Shown here piece by piece: positions 51,861 to 60,969 of a stretch of DNA of 64,000 nucleotides. Below the pieces are notes generated by a model. The model was not told the origin of the DNA and did not search any database. It saw only the letters and a program-made list of their open reading frames with translations. How positions within the stretch are numbered: position 1 is the first letter of the stretch; every line of letters starts with the position of its first letter. Origin of the DNA: Bacillota bacterium (GTDB lineage: Bacteria; Bacillota; Clostridia; Christensenellales; CAG-138). The stretch covers positions 142,837 to 206,836 of the forward strand of contig JAEWYO010000060.1 in the NCBI GenBank assembly GCA_023395595.1, read 5' to 3'. A program made the position numbers and the translations under genes.

Positions 51861-53528
51861 TTAATCGACCAACGGGAAAGAGATGGTCACAGTGGTGCCG
51901 ATGCCGAGCTTGCTCTGCAGCTGCACCGTCGCGCCGAGCGTCTCCGCCGAGTGCTTCACGATGGAAAGTCCGAGTCCCGTGCCGCCGATCTGCTTGTTGC
52001 GGCTGCGGTCAACCCGATAGAACCGCTCAAACACGCGGGAGAGGTGCTCCTCCGGAATGCCGATGCCGGTATCCGAAACGGAGAGCTCCACGCGGCCACC
52101 GTTCTTTTTGAGCACAACGCCAACACTGCCGTTGGAGGTGTTGTACTTGATCGCGTTATCAACGAGATTTTGAACGATCTCTTCCAGAATTTTCGGGATG
52201 CCGCGCACGCAAGCAGGGGCACAGTTGATGTTGAGCGACACGCCCGCTTTTTCCGCCTGCGGTTGGAGCCGCTGGCAGACATCCTCGCAGATTTCTTTGA
52301 GGTTGACCGATGTCATCTCCGGCAGAGAGGTTTTCTCGTCCAACTGGGACAAACGAATGATGTCTTCAATGAGCGACATGAGCTGTGCTGCCTCCGAATG
52401 GATTTTTCCGGCGAAGCGGCGGGTGTCTTCTGGCTTGGCAACACCGTCTCGCATGATCTCCGCATAACCAAGAATCGAGGTGAGCGGGGTTTTCAGCTCG
52501 TGGGACACGTTTGCCGAAAACTCGCGGCGCATCTGCTCTGCGGCGACGCGATCAGAAATATCGAGGATCAGAATCACCGTTCCGGCAGGGGATTGATTGT
52601 CCGTCACCTGACTTGCCAGTACCTGATAGGTGCTGGCACCGCGAATCAAGGTCGCCTGGCCGGAGCCGCTCTTCTTGGATTGCTCCAACGCCTGCTGGAG
52701 CCCGACGCTGCGGTTGAGCATCAGCACATGAGAGCCAACGACATGCGCGGGTTCTGCGCCAAAGGTTTGCGCCGCGCTGCCGTTGATGGCGAGCATGCGA
52801 TCTCCCGAATCGAGCAGGATGAACCCTTCGCGCATATTCTCCGTAACAGCGGTGAACTCGCGTTGCTTTTCGGAAAGCGCTGCCATGCGGCTGACGATCT
52901 CGCGGCGTTGGCGTTCCATTCCTGTGAGCAGCGGGGCAAGCTCGTCATACGTTGCGTTGCCGAGCGGGTTTTCCAGATCCAGTGCGTTGATCGGCTGCAC
53001 GATGGTCTTTGCGGCAAAGCGCGCAAAGAGCGCGGAGATCACTGTGATAGCAAGCAGAACGACCAACATGGTTGGCAACAGGGAACCCAGCATGCCAAGC
53101 ACGCTCTTCTGACTATCCGCGATGCGCAAAATGCGGCCGTCCGGCAACAGACGCGCATAATAGAAGTTTTTGATCAACTGCGTCTCGGAAAAGCGGCTGC
53201 TTGTGCCTTCTCCAGTGGTTTTTGCGGCGATGAACTCGGGACGGTTTGCATGGTTTTCGAGTTTTGATGCATCTGAAGAGGTGTCAAAGAGTACGGTCCC
53301 ATCCGCCGCAATCAGCGTAACCCGGTCGCTGGAGGACAGCTCTTTCAGATACACCTGCTCATCGGAAGCGGAAGCAAGGCCACTTTCGACATACATGCAT
53401 TCGGTGGATAGCTCCGAAAACATCAATGATTCAAACGAGCGGTATTGCGCAAGCAAAATCACACCGCCCAACAGAAGCGCTGCGATGAGCGAGGAGAGGA
53501 AAATATTCCAGAAAATGCGTTTTCTCAT
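51861..53528 (-). CDS. phoR: PhoR-type sensor histidine kinase
   Basis: 555 residues. Two membrane helices (about 5-28 and 146-172) flank an outside sensor domain; then a PAS domain (about 222-330), HisKA with H343 in NVSHELKTPLT, and HATPase with NLVDNAIKYN, DTGIGIP and GGTGLGLSIV. Expected to sense phosphate status through PhoU and Pst. ATG at 53528 has GGAG 8 bases upstream. It lies 69 bases after phoP and ends at a terminator. Confidence 0.93.
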   Translation of the reverse strand: MRKRIFWNIFLSSLIAALLLGGVILLAQYRSFESLMFSELSTECMYVESGLASASDEQVYLKELSSSDRVTLIAADGTVLFDTSSDASKLENHANRPEFIAAKTTGEGTSSRFSETQLIKNFYYARLLPDGRILRIADSQKSVLGMLGSLLPTMLVVLLAITVISALFARFAAKTIVQPINALDLENPLGNATYDELAPLLTGMERQRREIVSRMAALSEKQREFTAVTENMREGFILLDSGDRMLAINGSAAQTFGAEPAHVVGSHVLMLNRSVGLQQALEQSKKSGSGQATLIRGASTYQVLASQVTDNQSPAGTVILILDISDRVAAEQMRREFSANVSHELKTPLTSILGYAEIMRDGVAKPEDTRRFAGKIHSEAAQLMSLIEDIIRLSQLDEKTSLPEMTSVNLKEICEDVCQRLQPQAEKAGVSLNINCAPACVRGIPKILEEIVQNLVDNAIKYNTSNGSVGVVLKKNGGRVELSVSDTGIGIPEEHLSRVFERFYRVDRSRNKQIGGTGLGLSIVKHSAETLGATVQLQSKLGIGTTVTISFPLVD

Positions 53529-53597
53529 GTCGTGTGCTCCAATGTGCAGCAATTTGCCGCGTGTAACGGCGGCATTTCAAGACTGGCGAAGCGGGGT

Positions 53598-54266
53598 CTA
53601 TTCTCCAAAACGATAGCCGACACCGCGCACGGTTTCGATAAACCTGCCGCTGCTGCCGAGCTTGGTGCGAAGGGTTTGCACATGCACATCGACGGTCCTC
53701 GTGCCGCCCTCATAATCATAACCCCAGACGGTTTCGAGGAGCTGCTCACGCGTATAGGCACGTCCGGCGTTCTCCATCAGACACGCAAGCAGCGAAAACT
53801 CCTTGTAGGTGAGGATGACGAGCTGACCTGAGACGCTGACGGTGTGCTTGGCGATGTCCACGACGAGTTCCCCGTGTTCCAACCGCTCCGCGCTGGCCTT
53901 CATGCCGCTTCTGCGCAGCAGTGCCTTGACCCGGGCGACGAGTTCCGCCATGCCAAACGGTTTTGTAATGTAATCGTCCGCGCCGAGGTCGAGACCGGAA
54001 ACCTTGTCGAATTCCGTCGTCTTGGCGGTGATCATCATCACGGGGATCGATGTTGTTGCGGCGTTTGCGCGGATTTTGCGCAGAATGGTCAAGCCGTCTT
54101 CGCCGGGGAGCATGATGTCCAACAGAATCAGCGTTGGTTTTTCATCTGCGGAAGCGGCGAAGAACGCCGACGCGGCCGAAAACCCCTTTGCGGCAAGCCC
54201 AGTCTGGTTGAGTGTGTAGATCACCAGCTCGCGAATGTTCGCGTCGTCTTCCACATAATAAATCAT
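53598..54266 (-). CDS. phoP: PhoP/PhoB-type response regulator
   Basis: 222 residues. Receiver domain with phospho-acceptor D50 in ILLDIMLPGEDG and K in YITKPFGMAELVARV; winged-helix DNA-binding domain with EFSLLACLMENAGRAYTREQ and VDVHVQTLRTKLG. Likely activates the pst operon. ATG overlaps the phoU stop (ATGA). Confidence 0.94.
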   Translation of the reverse strand: MIYYVEDDANIRELVIYTLNQTGLAAKGFSAASAFFAASADEKPTLILLDIMLPGEDGLTILRKIRANAATTSIPVMMITAKTTEFDKVSGLDLGADDYITKPFGMAELVARVKALLRRSGMKASAERLEHGELVVDIAKHTVSVSGQLVILTYKEFSLLACLMENAGRAYTREQLLETVWGYDYEGGTRTVDVHVQTLRTKLGSSGRFIETVRGVGYRFGE

Positions 54267-54916
54267 AGTTCGGCACCCTTATGCACGCCGGTGATGGAAA
54301 ACTCCGCCCATTCGGCAATGTTCTGCGCATGGTCGCCGATGCGTTCGAAATACTTCGCAATCATCAGCAGATCGATCGCCTGTTCGCCGTTTTCGGGGTC
54401 ATGCTGGATCAAATCGATTAGTTCGGCCTTGATTGTGTCAAACAAATCGTCGATCACGTCGTCCATCGCGATGATATCGCGCGCAAGGGTCAAGTCTTTG
54501 TTGATAAACGCGTCAAGGCTTCCGGTAACCATCTTGATGGAGGCCTCCGCCATCTGCGGCAGGTGCTCGAGTGACTTGATATAGGGCTTGCCGGCAAGAT
54601 AGATCACGATACCGGAGATGTCGGATGCCTGGTCGCCAATGCGCTCCATGTCCGTAATCATCTTGAGCGCGGCGGAGATCAAGCGGAGATCCTTTGCAAC
54701 GGGTTGCTGCTGCAGCAGCAACTTGAGGCAGAGCGCCTCAATGTCGCGCTCCTTCTGGTCCACTTCGCGATCAAACGTGATTGCATGGTTGGCGGCTTCC
54801 ACGTCCTGCCGAATCAACGCCTCGCTGGCGGACTGAATCGCGTGTTCGATCAGTGCGCCCATTTCAAGCAGCTCCTGATTCAATAAACGCAGCTGTTCTT
54901 CAAATGTAATTCGCAT
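54263..54916 (-). CDS. phoU: Phosphate signalling protein PhoU
   Basis: 217 residues, two three-helix PhoU repeats, each with a metal-binding helix of the ITDMERIGDQASDI and AKYFERIGDHAQNIAEW type. Links Pst transport to PhoR activity. Start overlaps the pstB stop by one base (TAATG). Confidence 0.96.
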   Translation of the reverse strand: MRITFEEQLRLLNQELLEMGALIEHAIQSASEALIRQDVEAANHAITFDREVDQKERDIEALCLKLLLQQQPVAKDLRLISAALKMITDMERIGDQASDISGIVIYLAGKPYIKSLEHLPQMAEASIKMVTGSLDAFINKDLTLARDIIAMDDVIDDLFDTIKAELIDLIQHDPENGEQAIDLLMIAKYFERIGDHAQNIAEWAEFSITGVHKGAEL

Positions 54917-55668
54917 TAACCGAACCTCCCCGTAATATAATCCTCCGTGCGTTTGTCGCGCGGGATGCTGAATAGTTTCTCCGTGTTGCCATACTCGATG
55001 ATTTCACCAAGCAGGAAGAACGCGGTGTTATCGGAGATACGCGCGGCCTGCTGCATGTTGTGCGTTACAATGATTATAGTATACTTTTCACGCAACGTCA
55101 CGCAGAGGTCTTCAATTCTTGAGGTAGAGATCGGGTCCAGCGCGCTGGTCGGCTCGTCCATGAGCACAACCTCTGGTTCGACCGCGAGAGCGCGCGCGAT
55201 GCAGAGGCGCTGCTGCTGCCCGCCGGAGAGACCAAGCGCGTCTTTCTTGAGACGGTCTTTGAGCTCGTCCCAAATTGCGGCATCCCGTAGGGACTGCTCC
55301 ACGATGTCGTCGAGCTTCGCTTTGCCGCGCACACCGTGGGTGCGCGGACCGAATGCCACGTTGTCGTAGACGCTCATCGGGAAGGGATTGGGCTTTTGAA
55401 AGACCATACCAACGCGCTTGCGAAGCATGGTGGTGTCCATGTTTCCCTTATAGATGTCAACGCCGTCAAGCAGGACATTGCCCGTGATGCGACAGCCTTC
55501 GACCAGATCGTTCATGCGGTTGAGGGAGCGAAGCAGTGTGCTTTTTCCGCAGCCGCTGGGTCCGATAAACGCCGTGATCTGCCGCTCCGGAATTTGCAGC
55601 TCCACGTTTTTGAGCGCGTGCAGCTGTCCGTAGTAGAGATCTAGATTCGAGATATCAAACTTGTTCAT
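54916..55668 (-). CDS. pstB: Phosphate ABC transporter ATPase PstB
   Basis: 250 residues. Walker A GPSGCGKST (36-44), Q-loop VFQKPNPFPMSV, signature LSGGQQQRLCIARAL, Walker B VVLMDEPTSALDP, switch His in IIVTHNMQQAARI. Powers high-affinity phosphate uptake. Separated from pstA by 81 bases holding a direct repeat. Confidence 0.98.
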   Translation of the reverse strand: MNKFDISNLDLYYGQLHALKNVELQIPERQITAFIGPSGCGKSTLLRSLNRMNDLVEGCRITGNVLLDGVDIYKGNMDTTMLRKRVGMVFQKPNPFPMSVYDNVAFGPRTHGVRGKAKLDDIVEQSLRDAAIWDELKDRLKKDALGLSGGQQQRLCIARALAVEPEVVLMDEPTSALDPISTSRIEDLCVTLREKYTIIIVTHNMQQAARISDNTAFFLLGEIIEYGNTEKLFSIPRDKRTEDYITGRFG

Positions 55669-55673
55669 ATTGT

Positions 55674-55746
55674 GTTTCCTTTAACAAACAGTTTCAGAAC
55701 GGTTCACTTTCTATTTGTCATGTTTCCTGAAACAAAAAGTTTCGGA
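55674..55746 (-). repeat. 25-bp direct repeat pair in the pstA-pstB spacer
   Basis: Units 55674-55698 and 55722-55746 match at 21 of 25 positions with a period of 48 bases. Each contains gtttc / gaaac, and the second can form a small hairpin. They fill almost the whole spacer upstream of the pstB ribosome site. Confidence 0.8.
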
Positions 55747-55749
55747 CAA

Positions 55750-56580
55750 TTAAATCTTGCGTTTGGTGACGCGCTTTGCAACCGCGGCGGAAAGCGCATT
55801 GATGCCGACGACGATGATGAGCAGCACCACCGCTGTGGCATAAGTTTGGTTGATATACAACCCTTCTTGCGAAAGCGCGTACATATGCACGGAAAGCGTG
55901 CGCGCAGAGTCCATAATGCCTGAGACGGTATCCGACGATGTGCCTGCAGTATACAGTAGCGCCGCCGTTTCGCCGACCGTGCGCCCAACGCCGAGGATGA
56001 CACCCGCGAGGATGCCGGGGATTGCGTCCGGCAGGACGACACGAAATACCGTCCGGAGCCGCCCGGCACCGAGACCGAAGCTGCCTTCGCGGAAGCTGTC
56101 CGGCACGCTCATGAGCGCTTCCTCCGAGGTGCGGAGGATCACCGGCAGGATCATGATCGAGATCGTTAGCGCGCCGGAGAGCATTGAAAAGCCGAGCTTG
56201 AGCGCGGTGACGAAGAACAGCATGCCGAAGAGTCCGTATACGATCGAGGGGATTCCTGCGAGTGTCTCCGCGTTCATGCGGATAAGGCTCACAAGTTTAC
56301 TGCCACGCTTTGCATACTCCACCAGATAGATTGCGGCAAACACACCGAGCGGAACTGCAATAAGCAGCGAAAGCCCCGTCATGAGAATCGTATTGAGCAG
56401 AGCAGGCATCAAGGAAAGGTTTTCGGTGGTATATTTCCACTCAAAGAGCTTCCAGGAAAGATTCGGAACGCCTTTGACCAGAATATAACCGACGACAAAC
56501 AGCAGCGCGCCAACAGTGATGATGGACGCCAGATAGACTGCGAGGCGGAGGAAAAGCGCGGAGAGTTTTTGTTTCTTCAT
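55750..56580 (-). CDS. pstA: Phosphate ABC transporter permease PstA
   Basis: 276 residues with six membrane helices and the EAA loop region ALMSVPDSFREGSFGLGAGR plus GVGRTVGETAALLYTAG, characteristic of PstA. Start overlaps the pstC stop (ATGA). Confidence 0.97.
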   Translation of the reverse strand: MKKQKLSALFLRLAVYLASIITVGALLFVVGYILVKGVPNLSWKLFEWKYTTENLSLMPALLNTILMTGLSLLIAVPLGVFAAIYLVEYAKRGSKLVSLIRMNAETLAGIPSIVYGLFGMLFFVTALKLGFSMLSGALTISIMILPVILRTSEEALMSVPDSFREGSFGLGAGRLRTVFRVVLPDAIPGILAGVILGVGRTVGETAALLYTAGTSSDTVSGIMDSARTLSVHMYALSQEGLYINQTYATAVVLLIIVVGINALSAAVAKRVTKRKI

Positions 56581-57458
56581 GCTTTTTTACCCCGTTTCGT
56601 AAGTGAAAAGAGAAAGTTGATGATGAGGATAAAGACGAAGAGCACGACGGCGGTTGCAATCAATGCCTCACGGTGCAGGTCTGCCGAATAGCCCATCTCC
56701 ATGACGATGTTGGTTGTGAGTGTGCGAAGCCCCTTCAGAATGCCCTGCGGCATGCGCGGCTGATTGCCCGCAACCATGATGACCGCCATGGCTTCACCGA
56801 TTGCGCGGCCGACACCGAGGATGACTGCGGCGGTTACGCCGCTCTTTGCCGCGGGCAGAATGATCGAGAAGACCGAGCGCTCATGCGTTGCGCCGAGTGC
56901 CAGCGCGCCTTCATAATAGGACGATTCGACCGCGTTGAGCGAGCTTTCGGAAACCGTGATGACCGTTGGCAGAATCATGATTGCAAGCACGACGCTCGCG
57001 GCAAGCATGCTTCCGCGTCCGCCCAGCAATGGGACGATCACAACAAGGCCAAAAAAGCCGTAGACGACGGAAGGAATGCCCGCAAGAAGCTGTACGGCGG
57101 GTTTCACGAGGGCAACCATCTTCTTGCTTGCAAAGCGGGAGAGAAAGATTGCCGTCAGCACACCGATCGGCACGCCGAGCACCAGAGCGCCTGCGGTCAC
57201 ATAGAAACTGCCTAGGATCATCGGCAAAATGCCGTAGATATCGTTACCGGGCTTCCAAACCGTACCAAACAGGAACTTGAACACGCCGATTTCCGCGATG
57301 GCGGGTACGCCGCTGACCAGCAGGAAAACCGTGATCAGCAGAACGGCAAGTATACTGACGCAGGCAGCGGCGAGAAATAAGATTCTCGCCGCGCCCTCGC
57401 GTACTTGGTTATTTCGTCCCGCTGCGGTTTCTCGCGTGAGGGATTTATTGTTATTCAT
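56577..57458 (-). CDS. pstC: Phosphate ABC transporter permease PstC
   Basis: 293 residues, six membrane helices after a polar N-terminus, with PAVQLLAGIPSVVYGFFGLV, YYEGALALGATHERSVFSII and GVGRAIGEAMAVIMVAGN. Pairs with PstA. Located 29 bases after pstS. Confidence 0.97.
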   Translation of the reverse strand: MNNNKSLTRETAAGRNNQVREGAARILFLAAACVSILAVLLITVFLLVSGVPAIAEIGVFKFLFGTVWKPGNDIYGILPMILGSFYVTAGALVLGVPIGVLTAIFLSRFASKKMVALVKPAVQLLAGIPSVVYGFFGLVVIVPLLGGRGSMLAASVVLAIMILPTVITVSESSLNAVESSYYEGALALGATHERSVFSIILPAAKSGVTAAVILGVGRAIGEAMAVIMVAGNQPRMPQGILKGLRTLTTNIVMEMGYSADLHREALIATAVVLFVFILIINFLFSLTKRGKKA

Positions 57459-57487
57459 CCAAGTCGCTCCAAGTCGTTATTTGCTTC

Positions 57488-58435
57488 TTATTTGACATCC
57501 GCCCAGTTGAGGGTTTCGCCGACGTAGATCTGGCGAACTTGCTCTGCGGTGAGGCCTGCGATCGGGTTGTTCAGGTTGACGATGACCGCGATGCCGTCGG
57601 TCGCGATGACGGTGGAGGCGACGCCTTCTGCCGTTTCGCTGTCTTTGAGGGCACGGGACGCCATGCCGATGTCGCAGGTGCCGTCGATTGCCATCTTGAC
57701 GCCGGTGCTGGAATCGCTCATCTGGATTTCGATTTCAGCGTTGGGGTTGAGGGCGAGATAGGCTTCCTTGAGCTTCTCCATGACCGGGGTGACGGAGGAG
57801 CTGCCGGCGACTACGACCTTGCCCGCAACGGTGCTGCCGGCAAACGCGGGGGCGTTGTCCATCGGGATGTAGTGGTTGTCCGCAACGACGGCTTGACCTT
57901 CTGCGCTGAGGATGAAGTCGATGAACGCCTTGGCGGCTTCGGAAACCTCTGCCTTGGTGACGATGTTGAACGGGCGGGAAATCTTGTAGGAACCGTCTTT
58001 GACATTGGCAACGGTTGCATCCGCGCCGTCGATCTGGAGGGCTTTCACGGTGTCGTTCAGAGAGCCGAGGGAGATGTAGCCGATTGCAGCATCGTTGCCC
58101 GCAACGGTCTGGAGGACGACGGAGGTGCTGTTGACGATTTCGGCATCCAGCGTGGTATAGTCCACCTTCTTGCCGTCGGCGTCTTTTTGCTCAACACCGA
58201 AGAGTTCGATGAACGCGCCGCGGGTACCGCTTCCGTCTTCACGAGAGACAACGACGATGTCCTTGTCGAGGGTGGCAGGTGCGGCGGGGGCTTCGGTTGC
58301 ATCTGCAGCGGGAGCCTCGGTGGCTTCCACGGCGGGGGCTTCGGTCGCCTCGGGCGCGGCGGGGGTGGCGGCACAGGCGGCAAGCCCGGCAACCATGGTC
58401 AGTGCGATCAACGTCGCAAGCAGTTTCTTCATCAT
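57488..58435 (-). CDS. pstS: Phosphate-binding lipoprotein PstS, circularly permuted
   Basis: 315 residues. Signal peptide with lipobox LAAC (Cys21), a Glu/Ala/Pro linker (22-55), then the binding protein in swapped order: the half that is normally second comes first (VVVSREDGSGTRGAF about 61-75, AAIGYISLGSL about 116-126, HYIPM) and the half that is normally first comes last (VVVAGSSSVTPVMEKLKEAY about 207-226, DGTCDIGMASR, DGIAVIVN), ending at NWADVK, the classical crossover point. All phosphate-binding loops are present. First gene of the pst operon; aaaggag before ATG at 58435. Confidence 0.92.
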   Translation of the reverse strand: MMKKLLATLIALTMVAGLAACAATPAAPEATEAPAVEATEAPAADATEAPAAPATLDKDIVVVSREDGSGTRGAFIELFGVEQKDADGKKVDYTTLDAEIVNSTSVVLQTVAGNDAAIGYISLGSLNDTVKALQIDGADATVANVKDGSYKISRPFNIVTKAEVSEAAKAFIDFILSAEGQAVVADNHYIPMDNAPAFAGSTVAGKVVVAGSSSVTPVMEKLKEAYLALNPNAEIEIQMSDSSTGVKMAIDGTCDIGMASRALKDSETAEGVASTVIATDGIAVIVNLNNPIAGLTAEQVRQIYVGETLNWADVK

Positions 58436-58471
58436 GAACGTTTCTCCTTTTGTTTTCTTTCTCATGTCATT

Positions 58472-58515
58472 AGAATAAACGAGCATTGTTTGATGAAAAT
58501 ACCGGGATGATCAAA
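58472..58515 (-). promoter_or_regulatory. Candidate pst promoter and dyad
   Basis: On the minus strand a -10-like TATTCT (58477-58472) has no fitting -35, as expected for an activated promoter; the dyad TTTGAT/ATCAAA (58489-58494 and 58510-58515) sits about 18-43 bases upstream. Possible PhoP site, inferred from context only. Confidence 0.35.
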
Positions 58516-58598
58516 TATATGTAAAATCGCGAAATTCAATTATCAAATCTCGCGCATGAACGAATCTGGCTGAAAAACGCGTGGATTTGTGCGCAAAC

Positions 58599-58627
58599 TT
58601 GCAATATCGGGCACTTTTCGTTATAAT
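58599..58627 (+). promoter_or_regulatory. SigA-type promoter for queA-tgt
   Basis: TTGCAA (58599-58604), 17-base spacer, TATAAT (58622-58627). Confidence 0.8.
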
Positions 58628-58693
58628 ACATCGGTCGGCGCATCCGGCTTTTATTTGCCGCTGAATTTGCGCACGCTATAAAGAGAGAACAAC

Positions 58694-59719
58694 ATGCAAA
58701 CAAGCGACTTCGCCTACGACTTGCCCAAGGAACTCATCGCGCAGACGCCGATTCTGGATCGCGCGTCTTCGCGGTTGCTGGTGTACCACCGCGATACCCG
58801 CGTCATGGAAGACCGGGTGTTTTCCGATATAGTAGAATATCTTTCGCCGGAGGATGTGCTCGTGCGCAACAACACGCGCGTGCTGCCCGCAAGACTCTTT
58901 GCCCACCGCGCGGATACGGGCGGCAACATGGAGTTTCTTCTATTAAAAAGAACTGGAGAAAAAACCTGGGAATGTTTGGCGCGGCCCGCAAGGAGGGCGG
59001 TTCCCGGCAGAGAGTATGTGGTCAACGACGAACTTTCGATTCGGGTACTAGGCGATACGGATGCTGACGGCGGGAAACAGATTGAGCTGCTCTTTGACGG
59101 AATCTTCGAAGAGGTGCTGGATCGCGCAGGGCAGATGCCGCTGCCGCCATATATCACCGAGCGGCTGGCGGACAAAGATCGTTACCAAACGGTCTATGCG
59201 CAGACCAACGGCTCCGCTGCTGCGCCAACCGCTGGACTGCACTTCACCAACGCATTGCTGGATCAGATCCGCGCGCATGGCACGGATGTTGTCGATGTGT
59301 TGCTGCATGTGGGGCTTGGTACGTTTCGCCCCGTTGCGGAGGATAAGATTGAAGACCACATGATGCACAAGGAGTATTACGAGGTTTCGTCGGAATCGGC
59401 CGAGCGGATCAATCGCGCGCGGGCAAACGGCGGCCGCATCGTTGCCGTCGGTACCACGAGCTGCCGCACGCTCGAAAGCGTGACCACGGAGGATGGCATC
59501 GTGCAACCCGGCAAGGATTGGACAGGCATCTACATCACACCCGGTTATCGCTTCCGCGCGGTGGATGCGCTGATCACCAACTTTCATCTGCCGGAATCGA
59601 CGCTTTTGATGCTCGTTTCCGCACTGACCGGGCGTGAAGAGGCACTCCGCTGCTATGAGCACGCAATTCAGGAACGATACCGCTTCTTCAGCTTTGGAGA
59701 TGCAATGTTGATTTTATAA
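58694..59719 (+). CDS. queA: S-adenosylmethionine:tRNA ribosyltransferase-isomerase QueA
   Basis: 341 residues. MQTSDFAYDLPKELIAQTP, LVRNNTRVLPARLF, APTAGLHFT, LHVGLGTFRPV and NFHLPESTLLMLVSAL are QueA signatures. Converts preQ1-tRNA to epoxyqueuosine-tRNA. Followed 75 bases later by tgt, which inserts preQ1. No queuosine precursor genes are in this window. Confidence 0.97.
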   Translation: MQTSDFAYDLPKELIAQTPILDRASSRLLVYHRDTRVMEDRVFSDIVEYLSPEDVLVRNNTRVLPARLFAHRADTGGNMEFLLLKRTGEKTWECLARPARRAVPGREYVVNDELSIRVLGDTDADGGKQIELLFDGIFEEVLDRAGQMPLPPYITERLADKDRYQTVYAQTNGSAAAPTAGLHFTNALLDQIRAHGTDVVDVLLHVGLGTFRPVAEDKIEDHMMHKEYYEVSSESAERINRARANGGRIVAVGTTSCRTLESVTTEDGIVQPGKDWTGIYITPGYRFRAVDALITNFHLPESTLLMLVSALTGREEALRCYEHAIQERYRFFSFGDAMLIL

Positions 59720-59794
59720 TATCACGTTTACACGTTTGTACAATAGGATGGTTTACGACCGGATTTCGACAGAAAGAATAGAGGGCTGAGCCGC

Positions 59795-60913
59795 ATGGCA
59801 TACCCGTTTACATTTGACCTCAAGCATGTTTGCAAACAGAGCGGCGCACGCTATGGCGTGCTGCATACCCCGCACGGAGACATTGAAACCCCGATCTTCA
59901 TGCCCGTTGGCACACAGGCAACTGTGAAGGCGATGACCCCGCGTGATCTCGTGGACGTGAAGGCGAATATCATCCTCGGCAACACGTACCATCTCTACCT
60001 CCGTCCCGGACACAAGCTCGTGGAGGAGGCAGGTGGGCTGCACAGGTTCATGCACTGGGATCGTCCGATCCTGACCGACAGCGGCGGTTTTCAGGTGTTT
60101 TCGCTGGCCAAGATCAACGACATTCAGGAAGACGGCGTGATGTTTCGCTCCCACATCGACGGCAGCAAGCATTTCTTCACGCCGGAGTCGGTGATGGAGG
60201 TCGAGCAATCCCTGGGCGCGGATATTGCGATGTGCTTTGACGAGTGCGCGCCGTATCCCTCTGACCGTGCGTATACTATTGCTGCGATGGAACGCACCCA
60301 TCGATGGGCCAAGCGATGCAAAGATGCGCACACGCGCGAGGATCAGGTGCTCTTTGGCATTGTACAAGGCGGTATGTTTGGCGATCTGCGCATCCAGAGC
60401 GCGAAGACGATTACCGATATGGATTTCCCCGGGTTCGGCATTGGTGGCTTGAGTGTCGGCGAACCCAAGCAGATCATGTATGACATGCTCGAAACCATGA
60501 TGCCCTACATGCCGGAACACAAGCCGCGCTATCTGATGGGCGTCGGCAGTCCTGATTGCCTGCTCGAAGGCGTATTGCGCGGGGTGGATATGTTTGACTG
60601 TGTGCTGCAAACGCGCGCCGGACGAAACGGCATGGCGCTTACCCGGCACGGGCGCATGACGCTCAAAAATGCAAAGTATGAACACGACCACACGCCGCTG
60701 GAAGAAGGCTGCGATTGTTATTGCTGCCAGAACTTCACACGTGCCTATGTCCGCCATCTCGTAAAGGAGAAGGAAATTCTCGGCGCGCAGTTGCTGACCA
60801 TGCACAACCTTCGTTTCTCCTTGCGACTGATGGAGGATGTGCGCCGCGCGATTCAGGAAGACCGCTATGGCGACTTTGCGCGTGAGCTCCTCGAACAGGG
60901 TATTTACGACTGA
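59795..60913 (+). CDS. tgt: Queuine/preQ1 tRNA-ribosyltransferase
   Basis: 372 residues. D95 in LTDSGGFQVFSL, nucleophile D268 in GVDMFDCVLQTRAGRNG, zinc ligands C306, C308, C311 and H337. Exchanges G34 for preQ1 in tRNAs for Asp, Asn, His and Tyr; a tRNA-His gene lies 3.4 kb downstream. Start ATG follows agaggg. Confidence 0.97.
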   Translation: MAYPFTFDLKHVCKQSGARYGVLHTPHGDIETPIFMPVGTQATVKAMTPRDLVDVKANIILGNTYHLYLRPGHKLVEEAGGLHRFMHWDRPILTDSGGFQVFSLAKINDIQEDGVMFRSHIDGSKHFFTPESVMEVEQSLGADIAMCFDECAPYPSDRAYTIAAMERTHRWAKRCKDAHTREDQVLFGIVQGGMFGDLRIQSAKTITDMDFPGFGIGGLSVGEPKQIMYDMLETMMPYMPEHKPRYLMGVGSPDCLLEGVLRGVDMFDCVLQTRAGRNGMALTRHGRMTLKNAKYEHDHTPLEEGCDCYCCQNFTRAYVRHLVKEKEILGAQLLTMHNLRFSLRLMEDVRRAIQEDRYGDFARELLEQGIYD

Positions 60914-60926
60914 TTGCGATTTGATG

Positions 60927-60935
60927 TGTTAGAAT
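60927..60935 (+). promoter_or_regulatory. Candidate extended -10 for tsaE-tsaB-rimI
   Basis: TG-t-TAGAAT (TAGAAT at 60930-60935) without a clear -35, 35 bases before the tsaE start. Confidence 0.4.
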
Positions 60936-60969
60936 ATGGTCAGGTACGAAACCAAAGAGGCGAACACGC

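Noticed and set aside
51705..53267. 520-codon plus-strand frame
   Set aside because: Antisense to phoR, which has complete kinase motifs; no motif of its own.
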